From Bradyrhizobium sp. Ash2021 (GTDB lineage: Bacteria > Pseudomonadota > Alphaproteobacteria > Rhizobiales > Xanthobacteraceae), in contig NZ_CP100604.1 in the NCBI RefSeq assembly GCF_031202265.1, positions 4,508,501 through 4,572,500 of the forward strand: DNA of 64,000 nucleotides, written 5' to 3'. Position numbers and translations under genes: made by a program. The notes beneath the pieces are model-generated. The model was not told where the DNA came from, ran no database searches, and saw nothing but the letters and a program-made list of their open reading frames with translations. Position 1 is the stretch's first letter, and each line of letters begins with the position of its first letter. Shown in pieces: positions 31,234 through 39,759 of the stretch.

Positions 31234-32001
31234 TTACCGCTGCGAAGCCTGCCACGCCAGCAGCCGCCGCTCGGCCAGCGACATCGCGACCGAGGTGACA
31301 TAGCCGGTCACGCCGAGCAGAATCACGCCGGCGAACAGATCGGCGGATCGGAAGGCGCGCGCCGACAGCAGCACCCAGTGGCCGAGGCCATCGAGGCCGG
31401 CGAGGATTTCGCAGACCACCGCGAGGATCAACGCCACCGTCAGGCTGAGGCGCATGCCCGCGAGAATATCGGGACTGGCCGACGGCAACGCGATTTTGAA
31501 AATCACCGCCAGCCGCGACATCTGCAGCGACCGCGCCACCTCATAGAGGCTGGGCTCGACCGCGGCAAAACCATGAATGGTCGCCAGCATGATCGGCCAG
31601 ATCGCGCCTAACGCGATCACGAACAGCGCCATGCCCTGGGTCAGCCCGAACGCCGCGATGGCGACCGGAATGATCGCGGAGACCGGCAGCGGCCGCAAGA
31701 ACTCCAGCGACGGCGCCACATAGGTCCGCATCGGGCGCGACGACCCGATCATCGCGCCGATGGCGATGCCGGCGATCGATGCGGCGAGCCAGCCATAGGC
31801 CATGTGTTCGAGCGTGCCGATAAGCTTGCTCCAGAGGTCACCGGAGGAAAAACCGCGCAGCAGCGAAGCCCAGGCCCGGTCGGGCCCGGGCAGGAACACC
31901 GGCGATACCAGCTTCCAATTGGCGACCAGTTGCCAGAACGCAATGAATCCGGCGGCAACCGCAAAGCTCGCCACGCGCCAGACGATCGCGCCGCCTTTCA
32001 C
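31234..32001 (-). CDS. ABC transporter permease, SsuC/TauC type (1)
   Basis: A 255-residue inner-membrane permease of the BPD_transp_1 family with about six helices. The EAA loop is seen at EVARSLQMSRLAVIFKIALP. It forms a heteromeric channel with the permease encoded just upstream; their genes overlap by 4 bp (31998-32001). Last gene of the minus-strand transport operon. Confidence 0.85.
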   Translation of the reverse strand: MKGGAIVWRVASFAVAAGFIAFWQLVANWKLVSPVFLPGPDRAWASLLRGFSSGDLWSKLIGTLEHMAYGWLAASIAGIAIGAMIGSSRPMRTYVAPSLEFLRPLPVSAIIPVAIAAFGLTQGMALFVIALGAIWPIMLATIHGFAAVEPSLYEVARSLQMSRLAVIFKIALPSASPDILAGMRLSLTVALILAVVCEILAGLDGLGHWVLLSARAFRSADLFAGVILLGVTGYVTSVAMSLAERRLLAWQASQR

Positions 32002-32762
32002 AGGCTGTCTCCGCTCAACGCGGCGCGGCCGAACAGGCGGCGCTGCGCCACGGTCAGCAGCAGGTTCAGCGCGTAACCGATGGCGCCGATCCAGACCAGA
32101 TAGGCCAGCATCAGGTCGGGACGAAGCGCCTGCTGCGCCAGCATGATACCGGCGCCGAGGCCAAGCGGATTGATCGCGATCTCGACGGTGACAGCGACGA
32201 TCAGCGCGATACCGGCGGAGAGGCGAAACGCCACGAATATCCGCGGCAAGGCCGCGGGGATGATGATTTTGAGGACTCGCTGCGCCGCGGGCAGCCGAAG
32301 CACGCGCGATACTTCCATCAGCCGTGGTTCGACGCTACGAACGGCCGCACGGCTCAGAATCAGGATCGGCCAGATGCAGGCAAAGGCCACGATGACGATT
32401 TCCATGCGGTAGCCGAACCCGAGCGCGATCAGCGCAATCGGCAACAAGGCGATCGATGGAATCGGCCTGACCGCCTCGACCGTCACTTCCATCAGGCGAT
32501 CGAGCGTATCGGAAATGCCGAACGCGATGCCGAGCGCAAGCCCGATGAGGCTGCCGATCGCAAGGCCCGCAAACGTCGCGAACAGCGTGTCGCGGGTCGC
32601 CGCCAGGATCGAGTGGTCGGCCAGGGCGCCCGCCAGCGCCGCGACGATCTCACTCGGCGGCGCCAGGCTGTCGCTCTGCAGATGTGTCGCGCGCGCCCAG
32701 CCCTCGAAAGCCAATAGCGCGCCAATCGGCAGCAGCAAGGGCTTGGCGCGGTCGAGCGTCAC
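31998..32762 (-). CDS. ABC transporter permease, SsuC/TauC type (2)
   Basis: A 254-residue permease with the EAA loop at EVSRVLRLPAAQRVLKIIIP and similar topology to its partner. It overlaps the ATPase gene by 4 bp (32759-32762). Two different permeases in one SsuABC-like system are unusual but known; each would supply half of the channel. Confidence 0.85.
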   Translation of the reverse strand: MTLDRAKPLLLPIGALLAFEGWARATHLQSDSLAPPSEIVAALAGALADHSILAATRDTLFATFAGLAIGSLIGLALGIAFGISDTLDRLMEVTVEAVRPIPSIALLPIALIALGFGYRMEIVIVAFACIWPILILSRAAVRSVEPRLMEVSRVLRLPAAQRVLKIIIPAALPRIFVAFRLSAGIALIVAVTVEIAINPLGLGAGIMLAQQALRPDLMLAYLVWIGAIGYALNLLLTVAQRRLFGRAALSGDSL

Positions 32763-33565
32763 TGTTCGGTCGCCTTGATGAAGTCGAACAATTCGCGCCG
32801 CAGCCGCAGGAATTCCGGATGTTCGCGGGTCGCCAGCTGATCGCGCGGGCGAGGCAGATTGACCGCAAGTTCAATGCCGATCCGTCCGGGATGCGGCAGC
32901 AGGCCGACGACGCGGTCGCCGAGATAGATCGCCTCGTCGAGATCGTGGGTCACGAAGATCACGGTGGCGTTGCTGGCCGCAACCAGCGACAGCACCTCGT
33001 CCTGCAATCCCTGCCGCGTCATCGCATCCAGTGCGCCGAACGGCTCGTCCATCAGCAGCGCCTTCGGCTCCTGCGCCAGGCAGCGGGCGATCTGCAGGCG
33101 CTGCTGCATGCCGCCGGACATCTCCGCCGGATATTTTTCGGCGTGGCCGGGCAGGCCGACCTTGCGCAGCAACGCGTCGATGCGGGCAGGGCGCTCGGTT
33201 ACGGAAATCCCGCCCGCCTCGAGCGCGAGCGAGACGTTGCCCGCCGCGGTACGCCACGGCAGCAGCGCTTTGCCATAGTCCTGGAACACGATTGCGATCT
33301 CGCGGCGCGGCTGCAGCATCGGCTGGCCGTCGAACGTCACCGCGCCGCTGGTTGGCTGATAGAGACCGGCCGCGAGGCGGAGTGCGGTGGTCTTGCCACA
33401 GCCGGACGCGCCGACGATGCAAAGGAATTCGCCGGGACGCACGCCGAGGGTCAAATTCTCGATGATGGTCTTGCCGCCAAGCATCAGCGTGACGTCCGCA
33501 AACGCGAGCTGCGGCGTGGCGAGGGGGGACACGGGCGCCTCCTGGCGTTTCGCGGCGATGGCCAT
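32759..33565 (-). CDS. ABC transporter ATPase, SsuB/TauB type
   Basis: A 268-residue nucleotide-binding subunit. Walker A is GASGCGKTT (52-60), the Q-loop is VFQDYGKALLPW, the signature is MSGGMQQR, Walker B is ALLMDEPFGALD and the switch His lies in VTHDLDEA. It powers uptake of the ligand bound by the protein at 34279-35202. It lies 4 bp downstream of the regulator gene, in the same operon. Confidence 0.9.
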   Translation of the reverse strand: MAIAAKRQEAPVSPLATPQLAFADVTLMLGGKTIIENLTLGVRPGEFLCIVGASGCGKTTALRLAAGLYQPTSGAVTFDGQPMLQPRREIAIVFQDYGKALLPWRTAAGNVSLALEAGGISVTERPARIDALLRKVGLPGHAEKYPAEMSGGMQQRLQIARCLAQEPKALLMDEPFGALDAMTRQGLQDEVLSLVAASNATVIFVTHDLDEAIYLGDRVVGLLPHPGRIGIELAVNLPRPRDQLATREHPEFLRLRRELFDFIKATEQ

Positions 33566-33569
33566 GACG

Positions 33570-34268
33570 TCAGTTTCCGCTGCCTGGGGGATAGACGAAG
33601 TTGATGGTCGAGCGCAGGTGCTCCGCCAGCATGGCCTGGGCGCCGGGAACGTCGCGCGAGAGAACGCAGTCGGCGAGCAACTGATGCGCGCGGACGAATT
33701 TCTTACCGCTGTCGAACTGGCGCATCATCACGCGGCGATAGCGGTACGCCTGGTCGTAAAGGTCGGAATGGGCGGCGAGCATGCGTTTCGAGCCACAGGC
33801 CCCAAGCAAGGCGGTATGAAAGCCCTTGTGCAGCCGGTCGAAATCCTCAGCACCTTCGCGGAATTCGTTGCCGGTGCGCTCGATATGCCGGCGCATCTGG
33901 TGCAGCGCGCTCAGAATGCCGGCCTCCCAGGCATCGTCGCCCTGGGCGATCGCGAGCCGGATTGCCTCGATCTCGACCGCGGTTCGCATGCAGGTGATGT
34001 CGTCCAGATCCTCACGGCTGACGTCGGCGACGCGGAAACCTCGTTGCCCGATCCCGACGATCAAGCCGCGCGAAATCAGCCGCGATAATCCTTCGCGCAA
34101 CGGCGTCGCGCCAATCTCGTAGCGCTCGACCAGATCGACGATCCCAAGCCGCGCCCCCGGCGCGAGATGGCCGGCCAAAATATCCTGCTCGACCAGCGTC
34201 GCGGCGCGCTCGCTCAAGGTGCCGGCTTCGCTGGCGGGTTGGTTTGGATTGCGCTCGGGAGCCGGCAT
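33570..34268 (-). CDS. GntR-family (FadR/FCD) transcriptional regulator
   Basis: A 232-residue repressor or activator. Winged HTH at about 18-85 (LSERAATLVEQDILAGHLAP, RYEIGATPLREGLSRLISRG, FRVADVS) and an all-helical FCD ligand domain after residue 95 (MRTAVEIEAIRLAIAQGDD, MRRHIERTGNEFREGAEDFD), with His residues suited to metal binding. It lies within the transport operon and probably controls both it and the divergent hydrolase operon; a candidate site is at 35241-35253. Confidence 0.85.
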   Translation of the reverse strand: MPAPERNPNQPASEAGTLSERAATLVEQDILAGHLAPGARLGIVDLVERYEIGATPLREGLSRLISRGLIVGIGQRGFRVADVSREDLDDITCMRTAVEIEAIRLAIAQGDDAWEAGILSALHQMRRHIERTGNEFREGAEDFDRLHKGFHTALLGACGSKRMLAAHSDLYDQAYRYRRVMMRQFDSGKKFVRAHQLLADCVLSRDVPGAQAMLAEHLRSTINFVYPPGSGN

Positions 34269-34278
34269 GACAAAGGCC

Positions 34279-35202
34279 TCAATTCAGGACCAGTTTGGCG
34301 GTGTCGAGCTTCGACTGCAGCATTTTCTGCGACGACATGACGTCGATCCACCACGCCAGTTGCTCGGGCTTCAATACCGGTTCGGACTGGTTCGGCGGCA
34401 TCGCCTTGACCAATTCGAGTGGCTGCCTGGTGAACTTTGAAATTGACGCGGACGCCTTCTCGCGGTCGCTGTTGACGATTTGCGCAGATTCATCGAGCGC
34501 TTCGCGGAATTTCTTGATGGTGGCGGCATTCTTGTCGGCCCATTCGCGCGACGCGGCGTAGAAAATGATCGGATCGGTGCGCGCGAGTTCGACTGCATAG
34601 CGCGCCCCGACCGAGCCCAGCCCCGCATTGAGCATGCGCGTCACCAACGGCTCGGCCGTGAGCACGGCATCGACACCGCCGGACTTGATGATATCAGACA
34701 TGGTCGGGAAGGTGACCTCAACGAAATTGACGCTTTTGGGGTCGACGCCTTTCTCCACCAGCCATTTGACGAACAGCACGTGCAGGAAGGCGTTCAGGCC
34801 GGGGGCGCCGACTTTCTTGCCGACGAAATCCTTCGGCTCCTTGATGGTGATGCCGTTGCGCACGAAGGCGGTGATGTTGCCGTTCGACACAGGATTCATG
34901 ATCGACGCGCCGGCGATGGCAACGAGGTCAAGCCCGCCGTCGACGGCCTGCAGGAACACGGTCGAGGTCGGTCCGCCGATCTGGATCGAGTTCGACAGGA
35001 TCGCCGCGGGAATGTTCGAGTTGATGCCGATCGGCGTCATCTCGACGTCAAGCCCGTGCTTTTTGAAGATACCCTCGTCGACCGCAACCATGGCGGAGGC
35101 GCAATCCGACGTCGCGGTGCAGCCGATCTGGATCTTCGTCTGCGCGGCAGCAGATCCGGCCAGCGCCAGGCTGAACGCAATGCTCGCAAGGATCTTTTTC
35201 AC
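34279..35202 (-). CDS. ABC substrate-binding protein, NMT1/SsuA type
   Basis: A 307-residue periplasmic protein with signal peptide (MKKILASIAFSLALAGSAAA). The mature part (IQIGCTATSDCASAMVAVDE, GIFKKHGLDVEMTPIG and GKKVGAPGLNAFLHVLFVKW) is of the NMT1/SsuA-like class, which binds small ligands such as sulfonates, pyrimidines or aromatics. The ligand here is unknown; the adjacent hydrolases suggest an organic acid, amide or lactone. First gene of the minus-strand operon. Confidence 0.85.
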   Translation of the reverse strand: MKKILASIAFSLALAGSAAAQTKIQIGCTATSDCASAMVAVDEGIFKKHGLDVEMTPIGINSNIPAAILSNSIQIGGPTSTVFLQAVDGGLDLVAIAGASIMNPVSNGNITAFVRNGITIKEPKDFVGKKVGAPGLNAFLHVLFVKWLVEKGVDPKSVNFVEVTFPTMSDIIKSGGVDAVLTAEPLVTRMLNAGLGSVGARYAVELARTDPIIFYAASREWADKNAATIKKFREALDESAQIVNSDREKASASISKFTRQPLELVKAMPPNQSEPVLKPEQLAWWIDVMSSQKMLQSKLDTAKLVLN

Positions 35203-35240
35203 CGTGGTTTCCCCATTTTACATTTTTAAGACTTGATTAT

Positions 35241-35253
35241 CGATATTTTATCG
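35241..35253. promoter_or_regulatory. candidate GntR operator between divergent operons
   Basis: The palindrome cgata-ttt-tatcg lies in the AT-rich 87-bp gap between the substrate-binding protein gene and the FAH gene. It is well placed to control both directions. Assignment to the GntR regulator is inference. Confidence 0.4.
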
Positions 35254-35289
35254 GATCATATATTCCAATCAAAAGCAAGGGCTCAACAC

Positions 35290-36288
35290 ATGAAACTCGC
35301 AACATTCAAATCCGGCGGTCAGGAGAAGATCGCGATCGTGCATTCCGGAGATGCCCGTTTGTTCGACCTGGCGGCGGCCTCAAGCCGCGACGGAAATGCG
35401 AATCCGGCGTTTGCGTCGATGCTGGCCTTGATCGATGCCGGCCCGCGTGCGCTCGAACAGGCGGCGGCGGCGTTCGACAAATACGTCAAGGACGACGCGC
35501 TGTCGGTTGCCGTAGCGGGTGCCGAGATTCTTGCGCCGGTGCCGGAACCGCGGCAGATGCGCGACGGCATGTCGTTCCCGCTGCATATCCTTCAGGCGCC
35601 GCGCGGCCAGCTCAAACTCGCGGCGCGCGCCAAAAACGACATGGCGGAACTGGCGCGGCTCGACGCCGAACCGCTCGGCGAATTGCCGGAGGTCTATCGC
35701 AAACAGCCGATCTACTACATCACCAACCGCTTCAGCGTGCGCGGTCCCAACACGACCGTGAAATGGCCGCGCTACAGCCAGGTGATGGACTACGAACTCG
35801 AATTCGGCATCATCACCAGGAACAAGGGCGCCAATATTTCCGCCGCAAAAGCCCGGGATCACATCTTCGGCTATACGATCTTCAACGATTTCTCGGCGCG
35901 CGACGCCCAGCGCATCGAAATGGAGGGCCGGCTTGGCCCCGCCAAGGGCAAGAGTTTTGACGGCGGCAATGTCATGGGTCCGTGGATCGTGACGCCCGAC
36001 GAGATCGGCGATCCCTATCATTTGAAGATGGAAGTCCGCGTCAACGGCAAGATGCGTTCGCAAGGGGTTTCCGACGGCATGCTATTTTCGTTCGAGGAGA
36101 TCATCGAGCACGTGACCAGGGATGAGACGTTGATGCCCGGCGAATTCATTGGATCAGGCACGGTCGGCAATGGCTGTGGACTGGAAATCGGCTGGTATCT
36201 GGAACATGGCGATGAGATCGAACTTGAAGTCGAGAAGATCGGCGTCCTGAAAAATCGGGTCGAACGCCAGGACGCGAAGGCCGCTTAA
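35290..36288 (+). CDS. fumarylacetoacetate hydrolase family protein
   Basis: A 332-residue FAH-fold enzyme, which cleaves C-C bonds or decarboxylates acylpyruvate-like substrates with a divalent metal. Seen: an N-terminal small domain, YELEFGIITRNKGANISA with the metal-binding Glu residues, FGYTIFNDFSARDAQ, and GKSFDGGNVMGPWIVTPDEI. I chose ATG 35290 because homologues begin MKLATF; the longer frame lacks a ribosome-binding site. It is first in a three-gene operon with the cyclase and amidohydrolase. Confidence 0.85.
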   Translation: MKLATFKSGGQEKIAIVHSGDARLFDLAAASSRDGNANPAFASMLALIDAGPRALEQAAAAFDKYVKDDALSVAVAGAEILAPVPEPRQMRDGMSFPLHILQAPRGQLKLAARAKNDMAELARLDAEPLGELPEVYRKQPIYYITNRFSVRGPNTTVKWPRYSQVMDYELEFGIITRNKGANISAAKARDHIFGYTIFNDFSARDAQRIEMEGRLGPAKGKSFDGGNVMGPWIVTPDEIGDPYHLKMEVRVNGKMRSQGVSDGMLFSFEEIIEHVTRDETLMPGEFIGSGTVGNGCGLEIGWYLEHGDEIELEVEKIGVLKNRVERQDAKAA

Positions 36289-36322
36289 GGCCCAGACAAA
36301 AAACACAGAGTGAGGAAACGCC

Positions 36323-37099
36323 ATGGCGCGTAAATTGATCGATATTTCCGTTCCCCTGCAAAACGACGTGCCGGCCGATCCGCCCGGCGGTCACCCGACC
36401 ATCCAGTACATCGATCACCAGCAGGGCCTGCCGCGCATGCTGCAGTTCTTCGAGGGGTTGAAGGCCGAAGACCTGCCGGATGGCCAGGGCTGGGCGGTCG
36501 AACAGGTGCAACTCTCGACCCACAACGGCACGCATCTGGATGCGCCCTGGCACTTCCATCCGACCATGAACCGCGGCGAGCGCTCATGGACCATCGACGA
36601 AGTGCCGCTGGAGTGGTGCCTGCAGCCCGGCGTCAAACTCGACTTCCGGAATTTCGCGGATGGCTATGTCGCGACCGCCAGGGATGTCGAAGCCGAACTC
36701 AAGCGCATCGGCCATACCCTGTCGCCGCTGGAGATCGTGGTGGTCAATACCAGCGCGGGAGCCAAATACGGCCGGCAGGACTACGTCACCTCGGGCTGCG
36801 GCATGGGTTATGAGGCGACGATGTATCTGCTGGAGCGCGGCGTGCGGCTGACCGGCATCGATGGCTGGAGCTGGGACGCGCCGTTCGTCTACACCGCGAA
36901 GAAATATGCCGAGACCAAGGACGCCAGCCTGATCTGGGAAGGCCACAAGGCGGGCCGCCACATCGGCTATTGCCATATCGAGAAGCTGCATAATCTCGAG
37001 CAATTGCCATCGACCGGCTTCATGGTGTCGTGCTTTCCGGTCAAGATCGAGCGCGCTTCCGCCGGCTGGACCCGGGCGGTTGCCATTCTCGACGGTTAA
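36323..37099 (+). CDS. cyclase family protein (KynB/isatin-hydrolase-like)
   Basis: A 258-residue metal-dependent hydrolase. The family motif H-x-G-T-H-x-D-A-P-x-H is complete (His67, His71, Asp73, His77 in STHNGTHLDAPWHF). These enzymes hydrolyse N-formylkynurenine, isatin and related amides or lactams. Here the partner genes are not tryptophan genes, so the substrate is open. It lies 34 bp downstream of the FAH gene with a clear ribosome-binding site (gagtgagg). Confidence 0.85.
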   Translation: MARKLIDISVPLQNDVPADPPGGHPTIQYIDHQQGLPRMLQFFEGLKAEDLPDGQGWAVEQVQLSTHNGTHLDAPWHFHPTMNRGERSWTIDEVPLEWCLQPGVKLDFRNFADGYVATARDVEAELKRIGHTLSPLEIVVVNTSAGAKYGRQDYVTSGCGMGYEATMYLLERGVRLTGIDGWSWDAPFVYTAKKYAETKDASLIWEGHKAGRHIGYCHIEKLHNLEQLPSTGFMVSCFPVKIERASAGWTRAVAILDG

Positions 37100-37164
37100 A
37101 GTTCTACTGCGCGTTCACGGCAGGCCAGAGCATAAGGTCCGAAGAGACCGACAGGGAGGATGTG

Positions 37165-38280
37165 ATGAAGGGCCAACACCGCTGGTCGTATCGGGGATGC
37201 GCGTGCTGCGATGGAAGTACGCTCTCGCTGTCGGGCGCAAAACTCAGCCGGCGCCATTTCCTGCAGGGAATGACGGGCGCTGCGGCGCTGGCTGCGGTCG
37301 GTCTCGGTCAGCCGCCGGGTGCGGCGGCACAGGGCGCGGAAGCCGCAAAGCCGTTTCGCATCGATGTGCACCATCATCTGTCGCCGCCGACCTATATCGC
37401 AGCTTCCAGCGCCAGCAATTTCGGCGATCCCCTGATGAAGAACTGGACGCCGGCGAAATCGCTCGAGGATATGGACAAGGCCGGCGTCGCCGTCGCCATG
37501 CTTTCGGTGACGACGCCGGCCCTCAATTTCACGTCGGGGGAGACCGCGCGCAAGCTGGCGCGCGAGTGCAACGACTATGCAGCGAAGCTGATTGCCGACC
37601 ATCCGGCACGCTTTGGAAGTTTTGCGGTGGTTCCGCTGACGGATGTCGAGGGCAGCCTGCAGGAGATTGCCTACGCGCTCGACACGCTCAAGGCTGACGG
37701 CATCGGCCTGATGACGAGCTACGGCGACAAATGGCTCGGCGATCCCGCGTTCCTGCCTGTGATGGAAGAACTCAACCGGCGCAAGGCTGTTGTCTACACC
37801 CACCCAACGGCGGCCAATTGTTGCGTCAATCTGGTCCGTACCCAGCAACCTGTCATGATCGAATTCGGCACCGACACGACCCGAACCATCGCCGACATCA
37901 TCTTCAGCGGTAACGCGCAGAAGTTTCGCGAGATCAGCTGGATATTTTCGCACGCGGGCGGAACGATGCCGTTCCTGATCGAGCGCTTCGTCCGCAATGC
38001 ATTTCTGGATCCGAAGGCCAAGGCAACCGTGCCGGACGGCACTTTGGCCGAACTCAGGCGCTTTTACTACGACACGGCGCAGACGTCGAACAAGGGCTCG
38101 ATGGCGGCGCTCTCGGACATTATTCCGGTGTCGCAGATCCTGTTCGGCACCGACTATCCCTATCGAACCAGCATCGACCACGTGAAGGGTTTGCGCGAGG
38201 CGGGGGTGTTCACCGACGAGCAGCTCGCTGCCATCGAGCATGGCAACGCGCAGAAATTGTTGCCCCGGCTGGCAAGCTAG
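37165..38280 (+). CDS. Tat-exported amidohydrolase (ACMSD-like TIM barrel)
   Basis: A 371-residue amidohydrolase_2 protein. N-terminal region 1-25 has an unusual CACC motif (12-15), then a twin-arginine signal SRRHFLQGMTGAAALAAVGL (28-47). The catalytic barrel shows IDVHHHL (metal His pair), a central YTHPT, FSHAGGTMPFLIERF and GTDYPY (Asp). Relatives decarboxylate or hydrolyse carboxylated aromatics. A good ribosome-binding site (agggagga) precedes ATG 37165. Its stop overlaps that of the convergent SagB-type gene by 4 bp. Confidence 0.8.
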   Translation: MKGQHRWSYRGCACCDGSTLSLSGAKLSRRHFLQGMTGAAALAAVGLGQPPGAAAQGAEAAKPFRIDVHHHLSPPTYIAASSASNFGDPLMKNWTPAKSLEDMDKAGVAVAMLSVTTPALNFTSGETARKLARECNDYAAKLIADHPARFGSFAVVPLTDVEGSLQEIAYALDTLKADGIGLMTSYGDKWLGDPAFLPVMEELNRRKAVVYTHPTAANCCVNLVRTQQPVMIEFGTDTTRTIADIIFSGNAQKFREISWIFSHAGGTMPFLIERFVRNAFLDPKAKATVPDGTLAELRRFYYDTAQTSNKGSMAALSDIIPVSQILFGTDYPYRTSIDHVKGLREAGVFTDEQLAAIEHGNAQKLLPRLAS

Positions 38281-39746
38281 TCCGCGGCATCGGATTTGAT
38301 ACCGCGTCCAAGCGCGAATTGGCCGACCGGGCCTTCGACGTGGAAATCGATGCCCGTCATCGTGGCGAACAGATCGATATTGGTGGTGCCGATGGCGCAG
38401 CCACCAAGGCCCATGTCGGTCGCCGTCAGATACAGCGTCTGCAGCAACACGCCGACATCCTTCAGGATCAGCGAATAGGCGATCGAGCTGTACTTCCACG
38501 AAACGCGGTTAAAGCGCGCGGCGATCGTGATCAGGATCTGGGTCGAGGAGGGCGCGTTCATCGCGAATTCAGCCGACCCCAATTGCGCATCGAGCTCTTG
38601 CTCGTGGGCATCGATCTTCACCAGCGCGTGCCTGTCGGCATCATAGTGATAGAAGCCGCGCTCCAGCCCGTCGCAATTGGCGACGTTCAGATAAAGTTCG
38701 AGTTCGTACGCGCTGCCCGCGGCGGGATACGGCCGCGTGGTGTAGGCGATATCGGGACCATCGCCGCCAAAGTCGAGCTTGCTGGTCCACTTCGACTGCA
38801 CGCGCGCGGTGCTTTCGAGAAATTGCGCGAGCTCGGTGAGCGTGATCGGCTGTCGGTCGTCGAAGTCGCGCGTCGAATGGCGCTCGCCCAGCAGCTTTGC
38901 GTATGGCGAGGGCGTTTCATGGGCCGCGGCCGAAAGTGGCTGCAGATCGATGGTCGTGCCGGGCCAGGGCGATCGCACCGCCGGTGGCGGCGCGATGACA
39001 TCGGCGTAGGGATAGAGTCCCCCCAGTGGATTGGCCTGCCGGCCTTCGGTGCTGTGGGTGTGAAACAGCAGATCGTGAAAATCCCAGAGCACGAGGTTTT
39101 CGTCGCCCTCATTTGCGCGGCGGCCGTCGCCGCCCTTGGCGTCGATCTTGAAGAGGATTTTGCAATCCAGCAGCAATCCGAGCAGCTCCAGGCCGGGAAA
39201 TCCTGCCTGCCGCCGCATCTGGCCGATCTTCTGCGGCGCGGACAGCGTGGCAATGGTAGCTGCGACCTTCGGCTCGCTGATTCTGAACAACGCGCCGGCG
39301 CGCGGCGATTCCAGCACCATGTCATTGCCGCGCCGTCGCATGTAGGCGAAACGCGACAATACGATCGTCTCGGAGTCGCGAAGCTTCGGCGTTTGCGGCC
39401 AATAACCGGGCATTTGCGGTTCGATGACGACGAGGTCGGCATTGCCGCGCGCGCGTCCGAGGCGGTATTCCAACAGCCCTCGCTCGGCCAGGCGCCGGAC
39501 CAGGAGATCGATTTCGCGGTCGATCGCCTTGGCAGGACGCGAAAACGAAGCGAGCGGCAGACCGGTGCGCAAGCCATGCGCGCGATCGATCGCTTCGGCG
39601 CTGAACTTTCCAAGGCCGGCCGCGTACCCGTCGAAGCGAGCGGCGACATTGCCGTCGGCCTGGGCTTCGAGCGTGACGCGTGCATTCAGCCGGGCCGCAA
39701 TGGCTGGTGTGATTTTTCGCCCTCGCTTTTTCGCAGGCGCGCGCAA
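38277..39746 (-). CDS. SagB-type azoline dehydrogenase (TOMM)
   Basis: A 489-residue FMN-dependent nitroreductase-fold enzyme that oxidises thiazolines/oxazolines in peptides to azoles. The N-terminal 270 residues are a winged-helix-like region typical of long SagB proteins. The C-terminal domain (about 285-485) shows LGERHSTRDFDDRQPITLTE (FMN contact), GSAYELELYLNVANCDGLER and FYHYDADRH, and ends in a Gly-rich C-terminal segment (DMGLGGCAIGTT). It lies 13 bp downstream of the cyclodehydratase gene, so the two are co-transcribed. Confidence 0.85.
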   Translation of the reverse strand: MRAPAKKRGRKITPAIAARLNARVTLEAQADGNVAARFDGYAAGLGKFSAEAIDRAHGLRTGLPLASFSRPAKAIDREIDLLVRRLAERGLLEYRLGRARGNADLVVIEPQMPGYWPQTPKLRDSETIVLSRFAYMRRRGNDMVLESPRAGALFRISEPKVAATIATLSAPQKIGQMRRQAGFPGLELLGLLLDCKILFKIDAKGGDGRRANEGDENLVLWDFHDLLFHTHSTEGRQANPLGGLYPYADVIAPPPAVRSPWPGTTIDLQPLSAAAHETPSPYAKLLGERHSTRDFDDRQPITLTELAQFLESTARVQSKWTSKLDFGGDGPDIAYTTRPYPAAGSAYELELYLNVANCDGLERGFYHYDADRHALVKIDAHEQELDAQLGSAEFAMNAPSSTQILITIAARFNRVSWKYSSIAYSLILKDVGVLLQTLYLTATDMGLGGCAIGTTNIDLFATMTGIDFHVEGPVGQFALGRGIKSDAAD

Positions 39747-39759
39747 GGCCGTACCCCCT

